In this document: one piece after another, positions 1 to 7,743 of the stretch | Layout of the letters: each line of letters starts with the position of its first letter | Position numbering within the stretch: position 1 is the stretch's first letter | NCBI RefSeq assembly: GCF_001695855.1 | Contig: NZ_MBSS01000001.1 | Location: forward strand, 661,644 to 725,643 | Direction of reading: 5' to 3' | From: Ensifer sp. LC163 | GTDB lineage: Bacteria > Pseudomonadota > Alphaproteobacteria > Rhizobiales > Rhizobiaceae | DNA: 64,000 bases | Translations under genes and position numbers: made by a program | Notes under the pieces: generated by a model | Databases searched by the model: none | Told to the model about the DNA's origin: nothing | What the model saw: only the letters and a program-made list of their open reading frames with translations

Positions 1-849
1 CATCAGCATCTTGGCAAGCTTCAGCGCCTGGTACTTGGCGATATGGTTGCCGATGATCTCTTCCGGCTTCTTGAAGGTCATCACCAGCGGCTTGCGCTTC
101 TGGCCCGGCGCGACATCGAAGCCGTTGAGCGTGAAGTCGTCCTGGTCGAGACGGATATGCACGTTCTCGAAACTCTGCAGGCCGGTAAAGCGGCCCTTGC
201 GCGCAATCAGCCCTTCGATGGCGACGCGCGAAAGCGCGCGCGCGCGCGCCGTCAGCGCCAGATCGTCGGCCGCCCCGGCAATGCTCCGGTCGAGTGCGGC
301 GATCAGTCCTTTGAGCGCATCCTGCGGCGTGTCGAACAGGAAATCCGGCTCGACCGCATCGTCCACCGGCTCGCCCTCGCCCGACAGCGTCGAGCCGAGA
401 TAGGCGGCCAGCGTGAAGGCGCAGATGTAGGCAGAGGCGTTGAGCAGCGCCTTGAACTGGCTGGCGTCCTCACCGGCAAGCGGCGCGGTCGTATTGCGGG
501 CCTGCAACTGTTCAAGGCTCGTCTGGCGCGCAAAGACGTCGGCCACGGCCAGCGCCACCTGAATACCGCGGCGGGTCCTGTAGAGGACGGCGTGCTGCGC
601 CGGCGACAGCATCGGGTCGCCCTGCCGCACCGCCTGGATGGTCTTAACAAGCTCGACCTCGCGCGTGCGGCGTTGGCCGCCGGTCGAAACCGTCGAGACG
701 AACCGCCGCCCGGTGCCGGCGAGCGGCGCGCCGACTGAGCCCTCGTCCCGCTCGAGGATCACCAGCTTGGTCACCAGCCCCTGCGCGATCGCCTGGTGCT
801 TGGCAATCTCGTCCTCGTGCAGCGTCGTCAGTCCGGTATTGAGTGTCAT
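1..849 (-). CDS. Uncharacterised protein, N-terminal 283 residues (3' end outside window)
   Basis: The frame is open from an ATG at 849 down to the window edge without a stop, so at least 283 residues are encoded and the gene is cut off. The start follows the stop of the upstream gene by only two bases, with a GAGG ribosome site inside that gene, so translation is probably coupled. The visible part is soluble in character, with no signal peptide or membrane segment. The region just before the edge (about residues 245-283) has a run resembling the lead-in of AAA+ proteins (GNHIAKYQALKLAKM), but no Walker motif is visible in the window. A (GC)8 tract lies within the coding sequence at 234-249. 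I do not recognise the family. It is the third gene of an operon of unknowns. Confidence 0.75.
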   Translation of the reverse strand, partial: MTLNTGLTTLHEDEIAKHQAIAQGLVTKLVILERDEGSVGAPLAGTGRRFVSTVSTGGQRRTREVELVKTIQAVRQGDPMLSPAQHAVLYRTRRGIQVALAVADVFARQTSLEQLQARNTTAPLAGEDASQFKALLNASAYICAFTLAAYLGSTLSGEGEPVDDAVEPDFLFDTPQDALKGLIAALDRSIAGAADDLALTARARALSRVAIEGLIARKGRFTGLQSFENVHIRLDQDDFTLNGFDVAPGQKRKPLVMTFKKPEEIIGNHIAKYQALKLAKMLM

Positions 850-851
850 GC

Positions 852-2000
852 TTAAACCTCGCTCACGACCTGGTTTCCGGAGATGACATGCACCTTGTAG
901 TCGCCGAAGACCTGGGCCGCCTCGCCGGATGCATAGAGCGCCTGATAGGCGTCGTGCGGCACCAGCGCATGCTTCTCGTAGGACGACACGCCCATGCGCG
1001 TGGCCTCCAGATTGTCGGTGTCGATGTGGAACTCCTCCTGTGCCGGCGTCGTCGACCAGAAGCCGCGCTTTGCGGCGCGTTCGGCCTTGGAAAACACCTC
1101 CTGCACGGTCCAGGTCAGGAGCCAGGCATTTTCGGGCTTGCGCACCTTGGACAGGATCTCGTTGATTTTCTCGTTGTTCTCGGTGATCCCGGCCGAATAG
1201 AACGGACCAAGCACGATGCGCCGCAACTGCTTGGGGTGCAGTTCGGGGAAATCCTTGTCCATGTTGGTGGCGATCGTCACCGGTGTCAGCGAATAGGTGC
1301 TGTTCTTCGAGGCGAAATCATCGAAGCGGCTGGCAAGTTCCGGATTGAGCAGGCCGCCCACCGGCAGCGGAATATCGATCTGCGGATTGAGCTTGCCATC
1401 CTCGGTGACGAGCATTTCGACGATCTTCTCGGACGAATCCTCGATTGTCGCCATGTAGACCATCGGCAGGGTCTGGGTGCCGTCGAAGGCGCCCCAGCTC
1501 ACCACATAATAGGGTCGCATGGTCTTCGGGTTGACGGCGACGCGGATCGTTTCCGGCAGGATGAACGGCGAGAAGATCTCGCCCTTGCCGATCTGTTCGA
1601 GATAGAGGCGCTCGGCCATGCGCGACTGAAGCGCTTCGGGAAAAGCCTTCTGCCGCAGGATGAAATCGGCCATCTCCTCGCGCAGCGCATCGGCCGAGGG
1701 AATATCCGCAAGCCGCTTGCCCGCCGCCTGGCGGTCGTTTTCCAGTTCGAGCACGTTCTGGAAAACCGGAAAGCCGCTCTCAGCCCGGGAGATCCTGAAC
1801 TGATCGACGAAGCCGATGCGGTTCTCCCAGCAGGCGATCGACGCCTTCAGCCGGGCGAGGTAGGGAACGATCACCTCGCCGACCACCGTGTTTCGATAGA
1901 GCGGCGAATTGCGGTCGCCGAGAAACAGCTCGAGCCCGGCCAGCGCCGAATGGATCGAGGTAAAATACTGCGTGACGGCAGAAGATGCTGCGACTTTCAT
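852..2000 (-). CDS. Uncharacterised soluble protein (382 aa)
   Basis: This is a complete 382-residue frame with normal codon use, starting at ATG 2000. It lies 60 bp downstream of the coiled-coil gene and 2 bp upstream of the next one on the same strand, so the three form one transcription unit. No signal peptide, membrane helix or nucleotide-binding motif is evident. The protein looks mixed alpha/beta, with a helical N-terminal third and a possible beta-rich middle (IRVAVNPKTMRPYYVVSWG, residues about 155-175). I cannot assign a family. Its role can only be read from context, as a partner of the coiled-coil protein upstream. Confidence 0.8.
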   Translation of the reverse strand: MKVAASSAVTQYFTSIHSALAGLELFLGDRNSPLYRNTVVGEVIVPYLARLKASIACWENRIGFVDQFRISRAESGFPVFQNVLELENDRQAAGKRLADIPSADALREEMADFILRQKAFPEALQSRMAERLYLEQIGKGEIFSPFILPETIRVAVNPKTMRPYYVVSWGAFDGTQTLPMVYMATIEDSSEKIVEMLVTEDGKLNPQIDIPLPVGGLLNPELASRFDDFASKNSTYSLTPVTIATNMDKDFPELHPKQLRRIVLGPFYSAGITENNEKINEILSKVRKPENAWLLTWTVQEVFSKAERAAKRGFWSTTPAQEEFHIDTDNLEATRMGVSSYEKHALVPHDAYQALYASGEAAQVFGDYKVHVISGNQVVSEV

Positions 2001-2060
2001 GCCGTTCCTCCCGGCGTGTGCCGCAAGGCAAACTCGGACCGTATCATGCCCTGGCGCCGA

Positions 2061-3149
2061 TCACTGCTGCACGTAGTTGGCGGTGTTGTGCTTGTCCATC
2101 ACCGCCTGGAACCGGCGGGCAAAGGCGTCGTCAGCCAGCTTCTTGCGGCGCTGGATGTCCTGCGTCGACAGCATGTTCTTCTCGTGCATTTCAAGAAGGT
2201 CGCCGATGTGCCGCTGGGCCGCCGCGCCGATGCCGGCCATCGTCTCTTCGGCTGCCGTATCGACCTGGCTTCCGAGCGTATTGATCTTGTGGGCGACGTC
2301 CTGCTGGGCCGCCGTCTTCAACGAGTCTTCCAGTGCCTTGTAGAGCACGATGCGCTGTTCGGTATCGATCGTCAGCTTGTTGATCAGCGTGTTCTGCGCA
2401 GCGATCTGGTTGTTGAGCGAATCGACGAAGGTCTGGAACATCGAGGTGTAGCGCTCGAGCGTCTGGCTTTCGGCCAGCAGTTCCTGCTCTTTCGCCTGCT
2501 TCTCGTTGTATTCCGTCGCCAGTGCCGAGCGCTCGCCTTCAAGCTCGGTGCGCACCTTCTGCTCGGTCGACGCGGCGATGCGGTTCTCGATATCGAGCAG
2601 CAGCGGGTTCAGCTCCTCGATGCGCTTCTGCACCGCTTCGAGATTGGACATCGTGCCCTTGCGGCGCTCGATCACCTGGATCAGGCTCTGCTCGGAGGTC
2701 TTGTAGCGCTGGTCGAGGATCGACTTCTGGTCCTTGAGGATGCCGACGATGGTGTCGGATTTCGACAGCAGCTCCTGCAGGTTGCCGGCAAGCGACATGT
2801 TGCGCACCCGGTCGGTGCGCATGCGCTGCATCTTCTGCTTGGAGAAGATGCCGATGAACTTTTCGTAGCCGGTGTAGTTCTTCATGCTCTCGAACTCGGA
2901 GCCGAAGATGTTGGTCGCATCTTCCAGTCCGATGATCAGGTCGGCGATGTTGGCCTCCATCACCTTCTGCTGGCTGATCACGTCCTGGATGCGGGCGTTC
3001 TCGATATCGAAATTGACATCGCCGAGCTTGGTCTCGGCCTTGGCGAATTGCTCCAGCACGACGCCGGATTGCTCGAGCTTGCCGCGCATCTGCTCGACAA
3101 CGCTTTTCGTCTTCTCGATTTCCGCGTCAAAATTCTGAAGAGTCGCCAT
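2061..3149 (-). CDS. Coiled-coil protein, weakly TelA-like (362 aa)
   Basis: The ATG at 3149 is preceded by AGGGGG at a 5-base spacing and gives MATLQNFDAE; an upstream in-frame ATG at 3176 has no comparable ribosome site. The protein is almost entirely charged, heptad-like helix (for example residues 170-260 with repeated ERR, EELNPLL, ELEGERSAL), without membrane segments or signal peptide. The layout of long helices ending in a short basic tail recalls the TelA / toxic anion resistance family (PF05816), but no diagnostic motif is clear, so that name is only a suggestion. It is the first gene of a three-gene minus-strand operon whose promoter is visible at 3221-3249. Confidence 0.75.
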   Translation of the reverse strand: MATLQNFDAEIEKTKSVVEQMRGKLEQSGVVLEQFAKAETKLGDVNFDIENARIQDVISQQKVMEANIADLIIGLEDATNIFGSEFESMKNYTGYEKFIGIFSKQKMQRMRTDRVRNMSLAGNLQELLSKSDTIVGILKDQKSILDQRYKTSEQSLIQVIERRKGTMSNLEAVQKRIEELNPLLLDIENRIAASTEQKVRTELEGERSALATEYNEKQAKEQELLAESQTLERYTSMFQTFVDSLNNQIAAQNTLINKLTIDTEQRIVLYKALEDSLKTAAQQDVAHKINTLGSQVDTAAEETMAGIGAAAQRHIGDLLEMHEKNMLSTQDIQRRKKLADDAFARRFQAVMDKHNTANYVQQ

Positions 3150-3220
3150 ATCATCCCCCTGGATCGGTTGAGGCAACAGGTGCCATCCGGGCCAAATTAC
3201 TCAGCCTTCGATTGCAGTTA

Positions 3221-3249
3221 TATAAAGGGTGTTTATCGAAAGAGAACAA
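3221..3249 (-). promoter_or_regulatory. Putative sigma70-type promoter of the three-gene unknown operon
   Basis: Read on the minus strand, TTGTTC (3249-3244) and TTTATA (3226-3221) are separated by exactly 17 bases. The AT-rich -10 stands out in a GC-rich background and lies about 72 bp before the ATG at 3149. This fits a housekeeping promoter for the coiled-coil gene. It is inferred from sequence only. Confidence 0.5.
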
Positions 3250-3314
3250 GTCTCGACCGCCGGCTTTTTTGGTCAACCGTCCCGTCGAAGTACTTGAGAT
3301 ATCGACGGCATTGC

Positions 3315-3713
3315 CTATTTGGCGGCCGACGGGTCCCTCAGATAGGCAATGACGTCGGCAATGTCCTGCGGCTTCTTCAGCCCGGCAAAGCTCATCTTGG
3401 TGCCGCCCACCATCGCCTTGGGGCTCAAGAGATACTCGCTCAGCGTCGCCTCATCCCATACATGCCCCTCGGAACCGAAGGCCTTCATGGCCTCGGAATA
3501 GCTGTAGTCGGGGACCGAGGCGGCCGGGCGGCCGATGACGCCCATCAGGCTCGGCCCCACCCTGTTGTTGGGCTCGGTCGCCGTGTGGCAGGCGCCGCAT
3601 TTGCGGAAGACGCCAGCGCCCGCCTTGGCATCGCCGCCGGCATGGCCGGGCGTGGCCCCGAGACAGAGACAGAGCAGGAGAGACGGAAGCAGACGCGGCA
3701 TCGCGAACCTCAT
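3315..3713 (-). CDS. Class I c-type cytochrome (periplasmic)
   Basis: This 132-residue protein begins with a signal peptide (hydrophobic LLPSLLLCLCLGATPGHA, residues 7-25, with a likely cut after HA). It carries one heme attachment site, CGACH, at residues 39-43. A methionine axial ligand is likely in GGTKMSFAG (Met107). The length and the motifs RVGPSLMGVIGR and DIADVIAYL are typical of the mitochondrial-type cytochrome c / c552 group that carries electrons in the periplasm. It is transcribed away from the upstream thymidine kinase and shares no operon with the unknown genes downstream, which have their own promoter. The electron donor and acceptor cannot be told from context. Confidence 0.9.
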   Translation of the reverse strand: MRFAMPRLLPSLLLCLCLGATPGHAGGDAKAGAGVFRKCGACHTATEPNNRVGPSLMGVIGRPAASVPDYSYSEAMKAFGSEGHVWDEATLSEYLLSPKAMVGGTKMSFAGLKKPQDIADVIAYLRDPSAAK

Positions 3714-3786
3714 CGGGAAGAACCGGGATCAGCATGGCATCCCGAAGGCGTGACTTTCAAGGTGCCACGCGGCCGCACACGGCGCC

Positions 3787-3867
3787 ACGCGTCCAATGGG
3801 ACGCTGTAACACTCTAAAGCTGCTGCATAACGCCTTGAATCGAATCCGGTTTAAGGCGTCAAGCAGG
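3787..3867. repeat. Degenerate RIME-like intergenic repeat
   Basis: The block contains a degraded first palindrome, then the linker 'cactctaaagctgctgcataa', then a second palindrome (cgccttgaat / ggtttaaggcg). The same order (palindrome, CACTTTAAA-like linker, CTGCATAA, palindrome) occurs at 9167, 15481, 54495, 55145 and 61964. It covers the space between the cytochrome and thymidine kinase genes, and its end overlaps the last codons and stop of thymidine kinase at 3859. Confidence 0.55.
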
Positions 3868-4452
3868 GTCGCAGCGCATCTTTTCTTCCCAATGGCGCCG
3901 GCAATAGGAGACATATTTCTCGTTGCCGCCGACCTCGACCTGGGCACCCTCGCGCACGACATTGCCCTGCCCGTCGAGACGGACGACCATGGTCGCCTTG
4001 CGGCCGCAGTCGCAGATCGTGCGCACTTCGCGCAGCTCGTCGGCAATTGCCAGCAGCGCCATCGAGCCCGGAAAGAGCTTGCCCTGGAAATCGGTGCGCA
4101 ACCCGTAGGCCATGACGGGAATGCCGATCCGGTCGGCGACCCGCGCCAGCTGCCAGACCTGCTCCTCATCGAGAAACTGCGCTTCATCGACGAAGACACA
4201 GGCAATCTGACCGGCGCCATCGGTGTTGAGCTTTTCGATCAGCGCGTAAAGATCGTCGCCGCCATGGAAGGGAATGGCATCCGCATCGAGGCCGATGCGG
4301 GACGAAATACGCCCGGTGCCTGCCCGGTCATCGAACGCCGCAATCAGCATGACGACGCGCATGCCGCGTTCCTGATAGTTGTAGGATGCCTGCAACAGCA
4401 ACGTGCTCTTGCCCGCATTCATCGTCGCATAGCTGAAATAGAGTTTGGCCAT
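3859..4452 (-). CDS. tdk: Thymidine kinase
   Basis: This is a type II thymidine kinase of 197 residues that phosphorylates thymidine to dTMP in the salvage pathway. The P-loop MNAGKST lies at residues 11-17. The Walker B-like stretch CVFVDEAQFLDEEQ and the lasso region with zinc-binding cysteines (CDCG, then YC and RCDPA at the end) follow as in the E. coli family. The start at 4452 (MAKLYFSYATMN) matches the family and has AGGA directly upstream. An in-frame ATG at 4488 would add twelve residues without support. The stop codon sits at the edge of a degenerate repeat, so the exact C-terminus may have been shaped by it. Confidence 0.95.
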   Translation of the reverse strand: MAKLYFSYATMNAGKSTLLLQASYNYQERGMRVVMLIAAFDDRAGTGRISSRIGLDADAIPFHGGDDLYALIEKLNTDGAGQIACVFVDEAQFLDEEQVWQLARVADRIGIPVMAYGLRTDFQGKLFPGSMALLAIADELREVRTICDCGRKATMVVRLDGQGNVVREGAQVEVGGNEKYVSYCRRHWEEKMRCDPA

Positions 4453-4603
4453 ATCCTGCCGTTTCCGGAAATCGTCTTGCCGGTACATGACGAGGCTTCG
4501 CCCCGAAGGCCAGTGCCTGTTTGCGCGACCCACAGTTTTTCGCCCGGCTTGACCATTTCGTGGGCATTGCGACATTCAGCGTCGCATCGTGCATCCCGTC
4601 CGC

Positions 4604-4618
4604 GTATTGACGCAATAC
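4604..4618. promoter_or_regulatory. Small inverted repeat in the tdk-choX divergent region
   Basis: GTATTG and CAATAC flank a three-base centre (acg), giving a perfect 6-bp dyad between the divergently transcribed tdk and choX genes. The size suits a dimeric regulator site. No regulator can be named. Confidence 0.3.
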
Positions 4619-4653
4619 ACTTCCTTCGACATCAAAGCGCTTGAATTCGCTAT

Positions 4654-4695
4654 CCAATGGTGTTTGGCTAAAATGCCAATGGTGTTTGGCTAAAA
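4654..4695. repeat. Perfect 20-bp tandem direct repeat upstream of choX
   Basis: Two identical 20-bp copies, CCAATGGTGTTTGGCTAAAA, at 4654-4673 and 4676-4695 are separated by two bases (period 22 bp, about two helix turns). They end about 28 bp before the choX start codon, so they lie in the leader or promoter of the choline transporter operon. Confidence 0.85.
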
Positions 4696-4723
4696 CAATA
4701 ATAGAGGCAGGGGAACGACAACT

Positions 4724-5680
4724 ATGAACAAAGCACTCTCTCTCAAATTCATGCTCGCGGGCGCCGTTTCGGTGGCTGCCCTCGTTGCAGGAAACGCCGC
4801 GGCAGCCGAGCCGGAAAGCTGTGGCACCGTCCGGTTCTCCGATGTCGGATGGACGGATATCACCGCCACCACCGCCACGGTTTCCGCTGTCCTCAAGGGG
4901 CTCGGCTACGAGACCGACATCAAGGTTCTCTCCGTTCCGGTCACCTACACCTCGCTCAAGAACAAGGACATCGACGTCTTCCTCGGCAACTGGATGCCGA
5001 CCCAGGAAAACGACGTGCGCCCTTATCTTGACGACAAGTCGGTGGAATCCTTCGGGCCTAACCTCGAAGGCGCGAAGTACACGCTGGCGACTAACGCCAA
5101 GGGTGCTGAACTCGGCATCAAGGACTTCAAGGACATCGCCGCCCAGAAGGACGCGCTCGAGGGCAAGATCTACGGCATCGAGCCGGGCAATGACGGCAAC
5201 CGCCTGATCATCGACATGGTCGACAAGGACACTTTCGGCCTCAAGGGCTTCGAAGTCGTCGAATCCTCCGAACAGGGCATGCTGGCGCAGGTCGCCCGCT
5301 CCGAAAAGGACGGTGCGCCGATCGTATTCCTCGGCTGGGAACCGCACCCGATGAACGCCAATTTCAAGCTCACCTATCTCTCCGGCGGCGACGATATCTT
5401 CGGCCCCAACTTCGGCGGCGCCACCATCTTCACGAACGTGCGTGCCGGCTATACCACCGAATGCCCGAATGTCGGCAAGCTGCTCACGAACCTCAAGTTC
5501 TCGCTGCAGATGGAAAATGAGATCATGGGCAAGATCCTCAACGACGGCAAGGAACCGGACGCCGCCGCCAAGGAATGGCTGAAGGCCAACCCGACGGCGA
5601 TCGAACCATGGCTTGCCGGCGTCACAACCAAGGATGGCGGCGAAGGCCTCGCCGCGGCGAAGACCGCGCTCGGGCTCTGA
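4724..5680 (+). CDS. choX: Choline ABC transporter, periplasmic choline-binding protein
   Basis: This 318-residue protein belongs to the ProX/OpuAC-type quaternary-amine binding family. A signal peptide (residues 1-28, ending NAAAAEP) exports it to the periplasm, where it captures choline for the ChoWV membrane complex. Family features include VRFSDVGWTDITATTATVSAVLKGLGYETDI near the N-terminus, the NWMPTQEND loop and the FLGWEPHPMN segment, whose aromatic residues form the cation-binding box in S. meliloti ChoX. It is first in the operon choX-choW-choV. A terminator hairpin separates it from choW, so it is probably made in excess over the membrane parts. The exact substrate (choline rather than betaine) is inferred from gene order and resemblance to Sinorhizobium choX. 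Confidence 0.92.
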   Translation: MNKALSLKFMLAGAVSVAALVAGNAAAAEPESCGTVRFSDVGWTDITATTATVSAVLKGLGYETDIKVLSVPVTYTSLKNKDIDVFLGNWMPTQENDVRPYLDDKSVESFGPNLEGAKYTLATNAKGAELGIKDFKDIAAQKDALEGKIYGIEPGNDGNRLIIDMVDKDTFGLKGFEVVESSEQGMLAQVARSEKDGAPIVFLGWEPHPMNANFKLTYLSGGDDIFGPNFGGATIFTNVRAGYTTECPNVGKLLTNLKFSLQMENEIMGKILNDGKEPDAAAKEWLKANPTAIEPWLAGVTTKDGGEGLAAAKTALGL

Positions 5681-5690
5681 CCGGTAGCAA

Positions 5691-5715
5691 GGCGGGGCAA
5701 GTCCCCGCCTTTTTT
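5691..5715 (+). terminator. Intra-operon terminator/attenuator after choX
   Basis: GGCGGGG (5691-5697) pairs with CCCCGCC (5703-5709) around a five-base loop and is followed by six T residues. This is a classic intrinsic terminator placed between choX and choW. Partial read-through would give a higher level of the binding protein than of the permease and ATPase. Confidence 0.85.
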
Positions 5716-5762
5716 CACCGCATCGCGCGATATTTTTGATCTGACGAGACGGATTCACTCCT

Positions 5763-6608
5763 GTGGAATTTCTGACCGAAAACCGCATCCCCATCGGCGG
5801 CTGGGCCAAGGCGTTCGTCGACTGGCTGACAACGAACTTCGAGCTGTTCTTCGACCAGCTTGCTGGCTTCCTGTCGGGCGTCGTCGGCGTTCTGCTCTAT
5901 ATCCTGCAGACGCCGCACCCGATGATCGTCGTTGCCGTGATCACGGCGCTCGCCTGGTGGTTCCGCCGTTCGCTCGGCGTGACGCTTTTCACCGGCCTCG
6001 GACTGCTGCTGATCATCAACCAGGGCTACTGGAAGGAAACGACGGAGACGCTGGCGCTGGTGCTGGCCGCGAGCGTCGTCAGCATGGCCGTCGGCGTTCC
6101 ACTCGGAATTGCCGCCGCGCGCCGGGCCTGGGTCTATGCCGTCATGCGGCCGATCCTCGATCTGATGCAGACGATCCCGACCTTCGTCTACCTGATCCCG
6201 GCTCTGATCCTCTTTGGTCTCGGTATGGTGCCTGGCCTGATCGCAACCGTGATCTTCGCCATTCCCGCACCCATCCGCCTGACCCGCCTCGGCATCATCT
6301 CGACGCCGCCCTCGCTGGTCGAAGCGGCACAGGCCTTCGGCGCAACGCCCGGCCAGGTGCTGCGCAAGGTCGAGCTTCCCTTCGCCATGCCGCAGATCAT
6401 GGCGGGCCTTACCCAGACGATCATGCTCTCCCTGTCGATGGTGGTCATCGCCGCGCTCGTCGGCGCCAACGGCCTCGGCGTTCCCGTGCTTCGGGCGCTT
6501 AACTCGGTCAATGTCGCCAAGGGGTTCGAGGCCGGTCTCTGCATCGTTATCCTCGCCATCATCCTCGACCGCCTGTTCCGCTCGTCCGACGAAGGAGAGG
6601 GTGCATGA
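5763..6608 (+). CDS. choW: Choline ABC transporter, permease
   Basis: This 281-residue inner-membrane protein has about six hydrophobic segments and the inner-membrane binding-protein-dependent transport domain (EAA-like loop VEAAQAFGATPGQVLRKVELPFAMPQIMAGL near residues 180-210). It corresponds to ProW/OpuAB and forms the translocation channel for choline. The start is GTG at 5763 (MEFLTENRIPIGGW). The end overlaps the choV start by four bases (ATGA), indicating translational coupling with the ATPase. Confidence 0.92.
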   Translation: MEFLTENRIPIGGWAKAFVDWLTTNFELFFDQLAGFLSGVVGVLLYILQTPHPMIVVAVITALAWWFRRSLGVTLFTGLGLLLIINQGYWKETTETLALVLAASVVSMAVGVPLGIAAARRAWVYAVMRPILDLMQTIPTFVYLIPALILFGLGMVPGLIATVIFAIPAPIRLTRLGIISTPPSLVEAAQAFGATPGQVLRKVELPFAMPQIMAGLTQTIMLSLSMVVIAALVGANGLGVPVLRALNSVNVAKGFEAGLCIVILAIILDRLFRSSDEGEGA

Positions 6609-7654
6609 CCGACGCCGTCGTTTTCAAGAATGTCGACATCATCTTCGGCAACAATCCGCAGACAGCACTGCAGATGGTCGACCAGGGCAAGACCCGCGAC
6701 GAAATCGGCGCCGCCACCGGGCTGGTGCTCGGCGTCGCCGGCGCATCGCTGGCGATCAACGAGGGCGAGATCCTCGTTTTGATGGGCCTCTCCGGCTCCG
6801 GCAAGTCGACCCTGCTTCGCGCCGTCAACGGCCTTGCGCCCGTCGTTCGCGGCGAGGTCGAGGTCAAGACGGCAAACGGGCCGCTCAACCCCTATCGCAC
6901 CAACGCCAAGTCGCTGCGCGACTTCCGCATGCACACTGTGTCCATGGTGTTCCAGCAGTTCGCGCTCTTGCCCTGGCGCACTGTCGCCGACAATGTCGGC
7001 TTCGGTCTCGAGCTTGCCGGCATGCCGGACGCCGAACGCAAGGCCCGCGTCGGCGAGCAGCTTGAACTCGTCAACCTGACGAAGTGGGCAGATCGCAAGG
7101 TCAACGAGCTTTCGGGCGGCATGCAGCAGCGTGTCGGCCTTGCCCGCGCCTTTGCGACCGGCGCGCCGATCCTGTTGATGGACGAGCCGTTCTCGGCCCT
7201 CGATCCGCTGATCCGCACCCGGCTTCAGGACGAGCTGCTTGAATTCCAGCGGCGCCTGAAGAAGACGATCGTGTTCGTCAGCCACGATCTCGATGAGGCG
7301 TTCCGCATCGGCAACCGCATTGCCATCATGGAAGGCGGCCGCATCATCCAGTGCGGGACTCCGCAGGACATCGTCAGAAACCCGGCGAACCAGTATGTCG
7401 CCGATTTCGTCCAGCATATGAACCCGATCAGCATGCTGACGGCCAAGGACGTGATGCAAACCGGCGTCGAGCGTGGAGCGACCGTTGCCGGCGTAACGGC
7501 GACCGCCAAGCCGACGACGCCGCTCGTCGACATCCTCGATGCCATGTCCCGCCACCCGGGCAGCGTCGGCGTCGTCGACAACGGCTCCGTCGTTGGCACG
7601 ATCAACGCGCAGAACATCGTCGACGGCCTGACGCGACATCGCAGCAGAAGTTGA
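6605..7654 (+). CDS. choV: Choline ABC transporter, ATP-binding protein
   Basis: This 349-residue ATPase powers choline uptake by ChoXWV. It has Walker A GLSGSGKST at residues 61-69, the ABC signature LSGGMQQR at 169-176, Walker B LLMDEP at 190-195 and the switch histidine in VSHDLDEA. The N-terminal insert before Walker A (TALQMVDQGKTRDEIGAATG) is typical of the ProV/OpuAA quaternary-amine group. The C-terminal 60 residues (DVMQTGVERGA ... GSVGVVDNGSVVGTINAQNIV) look like a shortened CBS region, the part that senses ionic strength in osmoregulated relatives. It overlaps choW by four bases and is followed by a terminator. Confidence 0.93.
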   Translation: MTDAVVFKNVDIIFGNNPQTALQMVDQGKTRDEIGAATGLVLGVAGASLAINEGEILVLMGLSGSGKSTLLRAVNGLAPVVRGEVEVKTANGPLNPYRTNAKSLRDFRMHTVSMVFQQFALLPWRTVADNVGFGLELAGMPDAERKARVGEQLELVNLTKWADRKVNELSGGMQQRVGLARAFATGAPILLMDEPFSALDPLIRTRLQDELLEFQRRLKKTIVFVSHDLDEAFRIGNRIAIMEGGRIIQCGTPQDIVRNPANQYVADFVQHMNPISMLTAKDVMQTGVERGATVAGVTATAKPTTPLVDILDAMSRHPGSVGVVDNGSVVGTINAQNIVDGLTRHRSRS

Positions 7655-7680
7655 CGAACGCACACAAGAAGCCAATAAAA

Positions 7681-7705
7681 GCCCGGAATCCGTTCCGGGC
7701 TTTTT
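7681..7705 (+). terminator. Terminator of the choXWV operon
   Basis: GCCCGGAA (7681-7688) and TTCCGGGC (7693-7700) form a perfect 8-bp stem with a four-base loop, followed by TTTTT. It lies 27 bp after the choV stop. Confidence 0.9.
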
Positions 7706-7743
7706 CGTCTGGAGCCGGGCTGAAATTCAGGAAGGACTGACGA

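Noticed and set aside
843..3809. A 988-codon plus-strand open frame
   Set aside because: It is the antisense of the unknown operon and the cytochrome gene. It has implausible composition (rich in Leu, Gly, Arg, His) and no recognisable domain.
4328..5809. 493-codon minus-strand frame opposite choX
   Set aside because: It is a shadow of choX and the tdk leader with no domain and low-quality composition.
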